From Cadophora sp. MPI-SDFR-AT-0126 (taxonomy: Eukaryota; Ascomycota; Leotiomycetes; Helotiales; Ploettnerulaceae), in NCBI GenBank assembly GCA_020747065.1, contig JAGMVK010000014.1, positions 248,001 to 312,000 on the forward strand: a stretch of DNA of 64,000 nucleotides, in the 5' to 3' direction. The notes under the pieces are model-generated. The model ran no database searches and was not told where the DNA came from. It saw only the letters and a list, made by a program, of their open reading frames with translations. Positions 38,697-49,860 of the stretch are shown here, one piece after another. The first letter of the stretch is position 1. Each line of letters opens with the position of its first letter. The translations under genes and the position numbers were made by a program.

Positions 38697-39121
38697 TGAA
38701 GGGTCTACTGATACATTGGGGAGCGTCAAGATGTTTAGTAGAGGTCACAAGCCCCTTTTAACTCGCTACAAAGGTGAGCTGCAGGATCTATGACCATGTT
38801 GATGATTCCATCAGACCTCAGCAGGATATACACGCCTGAAATCAGAGTCTGAGGATCGATCTCCCAGCAGAAGATGTCTTGTCGATCGTGTGAAGGGGTC
38901 TACTGGGAAAGCTTAATTTTGTGCATCATTGAATTCAACACAACCCTTCCGAAGGCCTGGTACATGTTTGAGATCTGTGTGAAACTGACTTGCTTCTACT
39001 CACACTCCGCAATCGAATGCTTTCCGAAAGTACTACTCCTGCACCATAACTCAAGAAGCGGAAATTCCTAAAATCCGTCCACCTATGACGGTTTCGTCTC
39101 AAGGCGCCTAAGAGACAGCTG

Positions 39122-39909
39122 TAACGTCCCACCCCGCCCTTCCGGCCACCTTTTACACCAAAACTCACTAACTTTAGTAATTAATATTTTTAATATTTAT
39201 TAATAAAATAAGCTAAAATTAAAGATTTGGATTATTTTTTATACGTTCTTTTATTTAATTAATTTTTATGTATTTTATATTACGTAATATTATAAAGTAA
39301 ATATTTAAAATCTTAAAAATTTTCCCCTAATAAATTTGGTGTAAAATTGATTTTTCTTAATTTTTTAATAACTTCAGTTATTATTATTAAAAATAGCTAA
39401 AATTAAAATATTATATATATTATATATATACTATTAAGTATTATAAGTTTAAAAGTTTTTATATTAGTAATTATTAAATTATTAAGTAAAGTATAAAGCC
39501 TCATATAAAAATTTGTATGAGGAAATTTTATTACTTAATTACGTAATAATTACTAATGCAAATACTTTTAAGTTTTAGTACTTTAGTAATATATATATAA
39601 TATACCTATATAGTAAGTTCTAGTTATTTATAATAATAATTACTAAAGTTATTAAAAAATATTAAAAAAATATTTTTACACTAAATTTGTATGTAAAAAA
39701 ATTCTTAAACTTTAAATACTTATTTTATAATATTACGTAATAGAAAATATAAAAGACTTAGTAATATAAAAGAACATATAAAAAATAATCTAAATTCTTA
39801 ATTTTAAGTAATTCTATTAATAAATAATAAAGTTATTAATAATTTAAAGTAGTGAGTTTTGACGATTTTTGGTGTAAAAGGGTGGCCGGAAGGGGGGGGT
39901 TAGACGTTA
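39122..39909. mobile_element. 788-bp palindromic (foldback) MITE
   Basis: The left end TAACGTCCCACCCCGCCCTTCC is mirrored by the right end, whose reverse complement is TAACGTCTAACCCCCCCCTTCC. The next ~50 bp (GGCCACCTTTTACACCAAAA on) also mirror. The whole AT-rich interior is roughly an inverted repeat with its centre near 39,500-39,530 (CTCATATAAAAATTTGTATGAG loop). No coding capacity. TA at both edges suggests a TA target duplication, as for Tc1/mariner-type MITEs. Flanked by ordinary non-RIPed DNA. Confidence 0.75.
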
Positions 39910-40933
39910 TCAGGCAGAAGATTTGCACCCTTTCCTCCCTGCGAAACCGTTCCTGATAACCAAGAAGTTCAGTCTCAGCGACACCAATCTACATTCTCGA
40001 AGCATCATCAGTGGTCTCGCTCCCCCCCAAAATCTGCTGACCCAACATCTGAATATTGATCTGTTAATCCAGAGAAGTCATCGGCCCTTGCTACCACAGC
40101 CTTTGTTCGACATATCTGGATCGGTTCCTAGGCACAAATTCCAGATATCCACTTCGGACCATCAGAAAAGTCTTCGAGGGAGACGTTTATGGCGTATTCT
40201 GGTACGAGGTGGTATTTGACACTGATACTAGAGCAGGAAAATCGATCATCGTTTCATCAAGCGCGTAGCGGAGGGCAGGGATGGGCTGGATGTATAATAT
40301 AGAGATGCAATAGAAGCACCTCAAGACAATCCAGGGGAGGCGTGAAAACGTACAGTACTACGCCGCATCACACTGTAGTAGCATATCCTCTGGGAATCAG
40401 AGAGAACTATCCACATTAATGAAATCGACAAACGGTCTCACGAAACAATCCACTGACAAATAATGACCAGAGCAGGATGATTGGACCCCAAGAACTATGG
40501 ATTCTTCATGGTGTGCCGATGGGCTTCTTACCACAGACCTGGATTCTGGACTCCAACAGCAACGAGGATCAATTCATGCCATTCACTGATGAGAGTTTTG
40601 AATTTCCTTTACGGATTCAATGTCATAAATTTCGATGCTTCCGATGCGACACTCAGCATCAATCACACATACAAGCAACTGTACCTGAAATGGTCTTTAG
40701 ATTCTCAAGGTTCAGCTCTCTTGATTGGATTTTGTGTATCTGAAAAATTGAACACCAGCCTGTCCAAAGCCATCATCACATGAACTGAAGACGCTCCCTC
40801 GGAACAGAACGGGACTGTTTTTGTCTTGTCTTGTCTTGACGTCAAGCAGTCTTTTCATTAGCTACCATGGGATCATTGCTAATGAGGATGGATTGAAGTG
40901 GTCCTAAGACGTGTATGTAAAATGCAGTTGCTG
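39910..40933. other. Intergenic, nothing supported
   Basis: Short ORFs only (98-100 codons near 39,923 and 40,481) without recognisable motifs. A short TCTTG tandem is present near 40,817. Confidence 0.35.
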
Positions 40934-41937
40934 TTACAGCAAGTAGCTGCACTTGAAGTAATTCTCCTGCAAGGCATCGTGTAGCCGCGCGAAAACTCCA
41001 CCATGCCACGTCCTAAAATCACTCCACTTTATAAAGTCAGCATTGTCTTTCTACTGCCTGTTTTTGATCTCAGATCACGGGCAGAAGCAGGGAGATTGAG
41101 CACATACCTCTTCCTGAGGCATAGTGGCAAAGAGCATATTCAGCCATCCTCCCACAATTAGGTCGGCATAATTAGCCTCCTTTCCCTCAAGATACGGCCC
41201 AGTCTCGTGCACCATGAATAGCTGGGCTAAAGACGTTAATCCTGTCTTGAACGCCGCCTTCATCTGCTCTCTTGCCTTGCCCCGAATCGACAAATCGTCC
41301 CATGAGTTCAGCCGTGCACGCTTAAGAAAGACGGCTCTCGTGGCTTCGGCAGTCTCTGGGTTGAAGGGAAGGAACTGAGCGACCAGCCCGACGTAGGCGG
41401 TAAAGGTAGCGTCGATCTGCACGTTGAACCTTGCGTAGTCACTGTTATTGGCACCCTCCCTGGAGGTTAGAGGAACGAGAAATAACATGTCCTTGTTTGG
41501 GCTCTCGTAGTCGAGTCCGGTGCGCGTGGATCCCGGCGGGAAAAGACAGCCACCTGAATCGGGAAATGTGTCCTCGAGGTAGTTTGCGATGTCGAAGGAG
41601 TCTCCAATGACTTCTCCAGTGGCACTGTTCCGTAGTATGGGAAGCGTGAAGAAGTCCGAACCATCGGCGAAACTGCGGGTGGCTGGGCAATGAAGACCTT
41701 TGCGGACATTGGAAATATCAAGCATATCAACCCACTAAGAGCTTAAACAGTCAGGTCGTGAGCTTGGTAGATTTTCAAAATAGAGGTAAGGTGAGTTCGA
41801 ATGCCACTTACTGTTGTTGTGAAGGTTACAGATTTGAAGCTGAGCGCAAGACGTGCCTTGGAAGGATTTGGCGCGTAGGAGCGAGGTTGTAAAGGTGACG
41901 AGATGTCATAAAGGATCAAAGAGCCCGAGTCTGTCAT
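40934..41937 (-). CDS. Glutathione S-transferase-like protein (281 aa, 3 exons)
   Basis: Exons 41937-41812, 41734-41108 and 41026-40934 join in frame (GTAAGT and GTATGT donors; CTGAC branch sites) to give 281 residues. The N-terminus, MTDSGSLILYDISSPLQPRS, is the first beta strand/alpha start of fungal GST-like proteins. The thioredoxin-fold half contains LPILRNSATGEVIGDSFDIA and NYLEDTFPD, the Pro/Ser glutathione-binding region (cis-Pro before the ILR strand; D-S in GDSFDIA). The helical C-terminal half contains GPYLEGKEANYADLIVGGWL and the typical end WSDFRTWHGGVFARLHDAL. Likely cytosolic conjugation or a lyase-type role; substrate unknown. Similar GST-like proteins occur in secondary-metabolite clusters, but this gene lies about 20 kb from the RiPP genes. 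The first ATG giving the GST start was chosen; an upstream in-frame ATG exists at 42,018. Confidence 0.85.
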
Positions 41938-43167
41938 TTGGACAAGAAAGTTGGAGATCGGAATCAGAAAGTTGTATTGGAGGCAGGGTACCCCGTTTGC
42001 TTGATGGGAATCAGTCAAGTGTGATGCGGTGAATATATGTCTTGTGACACTGTGGTCTTATGAGGATGCTTGGTTGAACCAAGCAGTGTTTAGCCAAGTG
42101 TGGGGTGACTAGCTAGCCAAGCAAAAAACCAAGCCACAGTTGAACAACACTTCTTTATTTAAAAATTGAACTTCTTGTCAATGGTCTTTTGCTGTTAGAA
42201 GCAGGCGGTGCATTTTCTTCATGCCATATTCACACAGAATGTAAATTCGAACGCAAAAGGCAGCATCAATTAGTACCTAAGATGAACTGAAAAGTTCACG
42301 TGTAGGCGGTTTCGACTTAATATAACTAGAATTTCCAGCGCTTTCAAATCCAGCAGCTCTTTCCTCAAACTGCCACTCAGAGATTTCACTCATCTTCGGG
42401 CACCACTTTTGACTCGGAGCCAATACTAAGCGAGCGAAGGAATAGTGGATCCAACACAACAATGCCAAGCTTTGTGCCAGAGAACTTCTTCTAATGCCTC
42501 TATCAAGCTCATGGGGGTTGGGGCATAAATTTCTTCTGCATTAGTGTTGAGTTGAAGACAACAAATTTGGAGAATAAGCTTTTGAGGTGAAGGACAAGAA
42601 AAGAACGCCCACGCCACAGCTCCAACGACAAGTGATCTAAAATCGGACAGAGTCGTGTCTTCTCGTGATGGTCTTGTTCTTCTAGATATTAGTCGCTTCC
42701 CCTAGCCGTATCCTTATCCTTTGAGGAGTGAACACTACAAGATTTAGATGAAGTTAAATCATGTGATCGTGTCACGTGATTATACAACGAACCGCAGCTT
42801 GAATTGCAGAGACCACAGCTCCGTGCTCAGCACAGGAAGAGTTCCTTTGTTGCGCTCTGTGTTGAAATTTAGTGCTCAAAAGGTAAGCATGAATGCGATG
42901 CTCAACCCAAATAATCCGCACAATGACAGTATTTGAAGTGTCTGGATATGAATTGACCAATGGAACGTTGATTCTAATTAAAGCGCGACATGAATGCCAA
43001 TTCCGGCCAAGGGCATTCAAGCTTGTGGCTCAGCCCAGCTAAATAGCTTCAGCCTTGTCATGTCGCGCTTACATCCAAGGCACTGTACGTAAGCCGCCCA
43101 ACCCAAACAAAGATCCAACCTTCATATAATTAACCCGCGCCCCAGAAGCCTTCATCCCTTTCACGAA
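41938..43167. other. Divergent intergenic region between GST-like and TVP38-like genes
   Basis: 1.2 kb of ordinary composition serving as the upstream region of both flanking genes. Short ORFs only. No motif was recognised with confidence. Confidence 0.4.
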
Positions 43168-44772
43168 ATGTACGACCCCACGATGGACCATCAAGCACCT
43201 CATACACAGACATATATACCCTATTCGGAGGGCGATATAGGAGATGCTCACAGCAGACCTCCTGTCGCGCTGTACGATCCGCCTCCGGCAATCCAGCCAC
43301 CTCCCTTGACGTCTCAGGGGTACACACCGCCGCCAGCGCCGCAGCCATCACCTTATGATACAGCATCAACAAGTAAATGGCAGCCGACGAGAGGTTTTAT
43401 TCAAGGCTTCACATCGAAAAAGAAGATCAGCAAGAAGTGGCAGAAGAGGCTGTACTGGTACGCTTTCCGTGATTAGCATCACGTGATTAAACCCTTCGCC
43501 CAGAATCGCTCATATTCACACTCAACAGGATCGTACCACTGTCGATCGTTGCGCTTGTCTTGGCCATTCTTTTCGAGGTATATAAAGATGATTTTGAGCG
43601 CTGGTTGAAGCCAGTTTCTGATTGTAAGTATCGTGATAGCCTGTTCTGCCCTTGAGACGGTTGTTTCACATCGCGTCTCGGTTTTGAAATTCTCGGGCAA
43701 ACACTGACTTTGCTGGTATCTAGGGCTGAAAGAAAGAGAGTCGTGGAGTTGGACTATCCCGACTGCGATTTTAGTAATTCTGAGTTTCCCACCATTATTT
43801 GGGCATGAGATCGTCCAATTGATTGTGGGATTGGCCTACCCATTAGGCGTTGCATTGGGCATCGCTTGTGCTGGTGCTGTGATAGGGGAAGCCGCTTGCT
43901 TGTAAGTTTTCATATTTCCGAATATGCCACTGTGTGGATAGTTTGCAGTGGTTGGACTCGGTGACTATAAATGAGACAGTTGATGGCTGACTGAAAGCAG
44001 TATTGTTTTCAAGTACTTCTTCACAGGATGGGTAGAGAAGAAGATCGCTCAGAAAGTGAACTGGGCAGCTACCGCACGTGTCACGCAAGAGGCCGGTTTT
44101 CGAGGTGTTTTAGTGATCAGATATTCGATCGTTCCCCCTCGTAAGTCTGCTCTCAATAATAATGTGCTCAAAAATTTGGAGTAACATATTTTTAGATCTT
44201 GCAAACCCCCTCTTCTCTTGTACGGGGATGAAGTTCTGGATCTATATGGCAACCGTCGTCCTTTCACTCCCGAAATCCATGGTCTTTGTTGCGCTTGGGT
44301 CCCCATCAAGCAAGAACTCCAAGGCAGCCAAGTGGGGTAAAGTGGCTGCGATTGCCATTGTGGTAGTCATTACGATTTTTGCCAGCATGTGGATCAGAAA
44401 GAAAATGGCCGTCGCCACGGTATGTCATTCTTTTACCGCTTAACCCCCCTTGATCTAGGATATGATGCTCCTTTTGTCTTGCGATCGTGCTCTTCATCAT
44501 TAATCCTGATCATCGACATGTACAATAGCTGACCTTATCATCAGCGCACAATCATGGCTGAGCGCGGTATCTCTGCTACTGGAAGTGATGAAGAACTTGG
44601 GATGCTCAACGATGCACCAGCGCGAGTTGAGAATGGAGGAGGGGAAAGTGATACAAGTTACAAGGGTGCGGCTTCACAACCGTATCTGCCGTATCAAAGT
44701 CAGGAAGTTGGCGTTGGTAGCTCGGCACCCTTGCCGTACTCTTATCCTGCAGCTGGCCAACAAGAGAGATGA
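43168..44772 (+). CDS. TVP38/TMEM64-family (VTT domain) Golgi membrane protein (384 aa, 6 exons)
   Basis: Exons 43168-43457, 43529-43623, 43724-43901, 44001-44140, 44196-44419 and 44545-44772 join in frame. There is a proline-rich cytosolic N-terminus (about residues 1-80), then a basic KKKISKKWQKR stretch and a first membrane helix (WIVPLSIVALVLAILF). The VTT (SNARE-associated Golgi) core has a small-residue helix GVALGIACAGAVIGEAACF, the R-G-VLVIRYSIVPPHLANPLF segment with its conserved Arg and Pro, then the GMKFWIYM and LPKSMVFVALGS helices. A final helix IAIVVVITIFASMWI and a polar, acidic tail with PYLPYQS follow. The family acts in Golgi/late secretory membrane transport and lipid handling. 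Housekeeping rather than cluster-specific is likely. Confidence 0.88.
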
Positions 44773-45248
44773 CCCTGCTGTACAAGGGCTTGCTGCGTTT
44801 CATACAGAAATACGTGTTTCTAGGTACTACTCATCGATACGGCGGGATACAAAACAGCGGCATGGCGGAGGTCTTCCAAACGGTACTTTCCGCTGGAAGT
44901 CTTAACCCAATGTTGCTGATCCCAGTGGTAGAATGACGTTTAGACAAGGACGGCGTTGAATAAGGGATATAGGAGACTTTTTATCAATCACTTTGAGTAT
45001 ATATCACTTGAAGCTATGCGAATCGATATACTGTTTTCCGTGAAGCGACTATCTCCTTTCGATTCAACAGCAAATCCAGGATAAATAGCAGTGTTCTTAA
45101 TCTGACAGCGACAAGGTAGTGAAAGTCACAAATCTACGCCACGCATTGCTCTGAATCGCGAACCATTTCAGAGGACTTCCAAGGATCTCAGATTTCACCT
45201 CGTTAAGTAAACGATGTACTATTTACAGTCGTGTGACACTAGCAATGT
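44773..45248. other. Convergent 3' intergenic region
   Basis: Lies between the 3' ends of the TVP38-like (+) and NmrA-like (-) genes. No gene supported. Confidence 0.4.
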
Positions 45249-46297
45249 CTATCCTTCCAATGCCGTCTTGAACGCCTCAGCTACCGTTATTTTCGGTGCC
45301 CGAATTTCAAAAACCTCCTTACTCGTTGTAGCTATCCCGCACTTTCCCTCCCATGAAGTCTCGACCGCGTGCTTGATCGAGAGAGTAAGGACCTTGAACG
45401 GTCCCTGTGCGATATGATCAAGGAACGATAGATCTTTGAAGATCACCTTGTCAACTTTGGCTCCAATCTCCTTCTCGACCATCTTTACAATCTCCTGACC
45501 GCTGACATCCTCCGGCCCATTCAGCACATATCGCTTTTTGTTGTGTGACTCCGGGTTAGGGCTTGCCAGCACATGTGCTGCGAAAGCCCCAACATCGTTT
45601 GCATCAATAATTCCAACGCCAACGTCTTTTGAGCCAATCAAGCTCAAAGGCTGCTGCTTGCCCGTCTTGCGATACTCTTTGACCAGCCCCACGGCACTGC
45701 CCAGAACAAAGCTAGAAAAAACGTTGGGTTGAAGGCTCGTCCACACCATTCCTCTGAACTCCTCGGTATCCAGCATTGCTTCAATGGCCCAGTGTGTGCG
45801 AGGATAGTATGCCCGGAAGCTTGGATGCACATTCGCAGCTGTAGTGGAGATGCGCACGACCTGCTTGACGCCTGCATTCAGTGCAACGACGAGAAAATGG
45901 GACTCCTCAGCGAAGGCTGACGGCTCATTGTGGGAGGCGATGAAGACTTTCGTGACCTCATTCTCGTGGAGCCAGTGACTGGTGATGTCAAGCCAATTTT
46001 GCTCCAGGATCGACACTTTGGGAAGAGAAGCCAATTGTTTCGCAGCGTCGCCAGAAGCCGATCGTGTTTGTGCGATGAGGCGGTAGGAAGCCACTGGGCT
46101 AGTGGGGACTTGGATCAAGTCTGAGAGTGTAGACACCACGCTGCGGCCGGTGTTGCCAGTTGCGCCAACAACAAGTCTATGATCGGAAAACAAATGTCAG
46201 TATGCCGTTCTATCGCATGTTCTCAGCCTGTTCAACCGGCTATGGCTTGATTATGAGAGCCTAAGGGGTACGACACAACGTACATGGAAGGAGCCAT
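45249..46297 (-). CDS. NmrA-like NAD(P)-binding Rossmann oxidoreductase (313 aa, 2 exons)
   Basis: A 14-nt first exon (46297-46284, MAPS plus two bases) is joined across a GTACGT...TAG intron to 46176-45249, giving MAPSILVVGATGNTGRSVV at the N-terminus. GATGNTG is the glycine-rich dinucleotide-binding loop of atypical SDRs of the NmrA/azoreductase-like group. No catalytic YxxxK is obvious, as usual for NmrA-type members. Later blocks fit that fold: VKQVVRISTTAANVHP, then YPRTHWAIEAMLDTE, SLQPNVF and YVLNGPEDVSGQEIV. Relatives include festuclavine/agroclavine dehydrogenase-like enzymes and redox sensors; the reaction here is unknown. Skipping the tiny exon leaves an in-frame start at 46,193 with no proper N-terminus, so the two-exon model is preferred. 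Confidence 0.85.
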
Positions 46298-46848
46298 AGA
46301 ATCCGTGCGAGTTCAGTTGGCTCGAGTTTGAGCTGGGAGGAAATTCTTTTTTCTGTTGTTTTATTTCAACGAGATTGGAGTGCCTTCTCAGAGTTTGCCG
46401 TGGAGCTGTATATATAGTGATGCAGTCCCCCCGAACAGCTCTTACAAATCACTGAGCGGGAAAGTATACCAGAGCCAAGAAGTCTCAATCCACTCAATTG
46501 AACCAAAAGAAACAGCTTACAAAGAACGGAGGCGGCTCGGCAAGGGGTGCATAAGGAATTTAACCTTGATCTGGACTACAGCAGTAGTTCCCGCTCCCGT
46601 CCCCACCAAAAACTCGCCAGGCCCCGTGCCTCTCTCTCAGTATGGGACGATGTCCCTCATTTACACGGGCACAACGGGCCCAGCATTCGAGTCACAAGTA
46701 CGTAGCATTACAGGATTTAATTGAGTCTCAGAGAAGAAGTTCCCTTGCAGTTGTCCTTTCGGATTCGGCAGCCGGCTTCCCGTTTACATAACAGCTAGGT
46801 ATCGTCCGAGGCAGACTTGTGTCTACAACATCCACTCTATCTAGCTGT
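46298..46848. other. Intergenic, nothing supported
   Basis: Contains a 122-codon plus-strand ORF (46,356-46,724) with no recognisable motif. Otherwise upstream DNA of the NmrA-like gene. Confidence 0.35.
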
Positions 46849-47130
46849 TCAGTAGTTGAACTTCTGTCCCACAACTTGTTCGCTCAGAGCCCAAAGCCTC
46901 TCCGCATTTTCCAGGCTAGAGCATATTTTCGGGCTGTGGTCGGCTTACAACCATCCAGGAATGCTCTAGAAAGACCTACACATATTTCATGAGCACATTG
47001 TTCAAGGATGCCCGCAGGTGAAGAAAACCTACTGGCAAGTAAGGGATCCAAAGCAGCGATCAAGGTGGTTGCGCTTCCCTGCTCCAGTGTTTTTGCTTTC
47101 GGCATCTCTCGAGTTTCCGGAACGGGAACG
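46849..47130 (-). pseudogene. C-terminal fragment of a short-chain dehydrogenase, frameshifted
   Basis: The minus strand reads KTLEQGSATTLIAALDPLLAS, a GTAGGT...TAG intron, then FLDGCKPTTARKYAL. After a one-base shift it continues ENAERLWALSEQVVGQKF to TGA at 46,849. This is the typical C-terminal end of fungal SDRs of the retinol-dehydrogenase/TIC32-like group (KTPEQGA...LDP; ENAERLWxLSE). The Rossmann half and catalytic residues are absent upstream; the preceding sequence becomes a Pro-Val repeat encoded by GGAACG hexamers. A truncated relic. Confidence 0.65.
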
Positions 47131-49860
47131 GGAACGGGAGCGGACATAGGGATCGAAAAGCTACATTGATAATGGCAGGGCTTTTTTGTGGGCGAAAGCA
47201 TTATTAGCGTTGTCCTTATTTTTTGATTACTATACAAATAGCCTCTTTTATCCTTGGCGGTTCCGCTAAGCGAGAGTTCGAGTCAGGCAGCCACTGGAGC
47301 AATCAAAGAGGCCAATCGAAAACAAGACTTCACAAAGATCTGACTGTAGTGGATAGCCAGTCACAGGCAAAATTTCAGTCACCACATGCCACAGAAGTCA
47401 ACTTGAACATTGGCATGTGAAGCCGTTCAAGACTCGCCGCCTCTGGGAGACTGGACCTATTACAGTGGCCTTGTGGGGAAGTTTTGGTCAGCGAAAACCT
47501 CCCTTGTCTTCTCCCCGGGACAGATTCATTTCCACCTAGAAACCGAGTATATCACAGAACAGGGCCAGCAGCATCGTGCATAATTGTTTTGGAAACGTAC
47601 AAACGCCGGGTTGATTCTCTTTCGAATTGGAACCTTCTAGACACGATCTTGATCCACCACGAGGTACAGCATTCCAGAAAAGTTGTACCTCTACTCTTTC
47701 AGGTTTACACTCCAGCAATAATAACACTATGTTCATGTTAAGGATTCTCTGCGTATCTGCTTGTAAGTCCTAGAAAGGTGGTAGGTACACTTTGAAGACC
47801 AACAATCTCGGCCCTTCGCTCTCGGGGCGCCATGAGAAGCCTTCTTCAAGGAACAAGACTAAAATGATGTGAGACAAATTTATTGTCTGTTTCTTCCTTA
47901 CTCTTGCCGTGGATTTCTCCTGAGCAAGACGCTCAAATCGAATCACAATTTGTTCCTTTCGAAGTTCTGACTCTCCTACTGCCACTTTTTGGCGGAAGCC
48001 CACAACTCTGTACTTGTTTACCTGTCCTTACGGATTTATTATAATTCAGTCTGGAGAAACATCCGCTACATGATGCTTCGAGATATCAAGATACGGACTT
48101 CATAATATCTTCCTCCGAAAGATGTCCTTCCGGATGATATACTTTTGTGCATTCATTGAGTCTTACTTCAAACCTTTTAATTTACTTCGGGGGTTTCGTA
48201 GCTCAGGAATGCTTCATAGTTACTTTTCCCTTGTCAAAAGTGGTCTTAGAATACATAGGCACTGTAAACAGCCGTTTTTTTGACAACGGGATATGAGCGA
48301 CAGGATCTCAGCTTCTCAGCAAAATTTGGGTTCTATCAGTACTGTTATCCACTTGTCTAATGCTGTCCACCAATCTTAAAACTTCAGCTTTTCTGGTCTA
48401 ATTGAGCTGAAAATTGAGATTCTGTGCCTCCAGTTCAAAGATTGACTTTTCAGTTGTTGAAGTGCTGTCATGCAGCTGGTAGTCGCATAATTTTGAGGTT
48501 CCCAAAATATTGAGACAACACACTGAAAGCGGAACAAAGAGAGAATTGGTTTCTCTTCATTTCATGAAGGGAAAAGTTAGACTACTATATTCTACAAAGA
48601 GGATTTTGCATGATTGCAAGATGTAATATGCTTCTGAACCTCAATGCACTGAACTAACATCAGGGCTATTTGATACCAAGAATAGCAAGTTTGTTATCTG
48701 GTTAGAAACACATGTAGTAGAGAGAGTCTGTTGGTCAGTCCATTGAATATACATCATAATTACTGCCCATGTTCACTTTTATCTTGAAATGCAGGAAACA
48801 AATTAGTGCCGAGTTCCCGACTATTTCTAGCGGTCCACAGCGAAAGACGAGGAAATCAGGAGTGCGTCCTCGGCTAGCGTACTGATCCACTCCCAAACTC
48901 CTCGTACACGAGCTTCCCCCGTTAAGTAGATTGAGAACGGGGCTAATTTCACCTTTCAAATTTTCCTGGCTTGGCAAAGTCAACATCCGATTTCGTGAGC
49001 ATAGAAGCTCCTCAAAGGTACGACGTAATATTACTCCACCGTGTGAGCTCTTTCATGATTTCCATCGTTTCCAGAATAACATCGTTGTACGGCAATGCTT
49101 CCAAGCCATTGAGGCTGATGGCGGTTAAATAAGCCATCCACTTTCGCTTCCGCTGGGTGAAGTAACATAGGGCACAGTCGAGTAAGCAGTAACCGAGAGG
49201 AGGCATCTTCCCGACGTCTCCCTTTTGACTTTTCCTGTTCGATTCTTACACGAGATGTGTCGAAACTTGGTCACAGTTTTCGACACGGGTTTTCCCTCGC
49301 AGTCTCCGTAAGACTATGGCGGTAGATTCGATCGGCTGGGACGCCGCCTTCATCAGGATTTTACCGAGTCATAGCATCTGGACTGTGCCACCCTTGAATT
49401 ATCACCACATGAAAAACAACCATACCGGAGTCAAATCTTAGCGCGTCAGATGCCGTTCTAGAACAATGCCGTATGTTTGAAGTCCCCACAACCCACATTC
49501 GGATACCAGATCGTGGTGAGATCTACGCGAAATGTCAAGCTTAATTTCGTTCTAATGGGGACGGGACTCAGGCTCACCAAAAGAGGGGTTCAAAGTCCAC
49601 TTTCTGAATCATTTAACACTTTTGTCGATGAGCCTGCCAATCATAAAGGAAGCACTCATTTCTATGATAAATTAGCGCAAGATGGATATGAGAGGCACAG
49701 TCGAGCTTAGGACATTCGTGCACGGTGCTGTCATCCACGAAGTACTAAAATAACCAATTCCTATGAATTCTTTCTGTCTTTCAGTAAGAACATTTCCTCT
49801 GGGTATTTTGGGCTTACTTTCTCTTTGAGCTTTCAACGTAACTTCAAGTTGTTGTTGATC
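47131..49860. other. 2.7 kb without a supported gene
   Basis: Short overlapping ORFs only, none with recognisable domains. A GGAACG-type hexamer tract is near 47,118-47,145. The right end is the promoter of the SGNH/subtilisin gene; no element could be assigned. Confidence 0.4.

Noticed and set aside
46356..46724. 122-codon plus-strand ORF as a secreted or Pro-rich protein
   Set aside because: No signal peptide or domain, and it lies in the upstream region of the NmrA-like gene.
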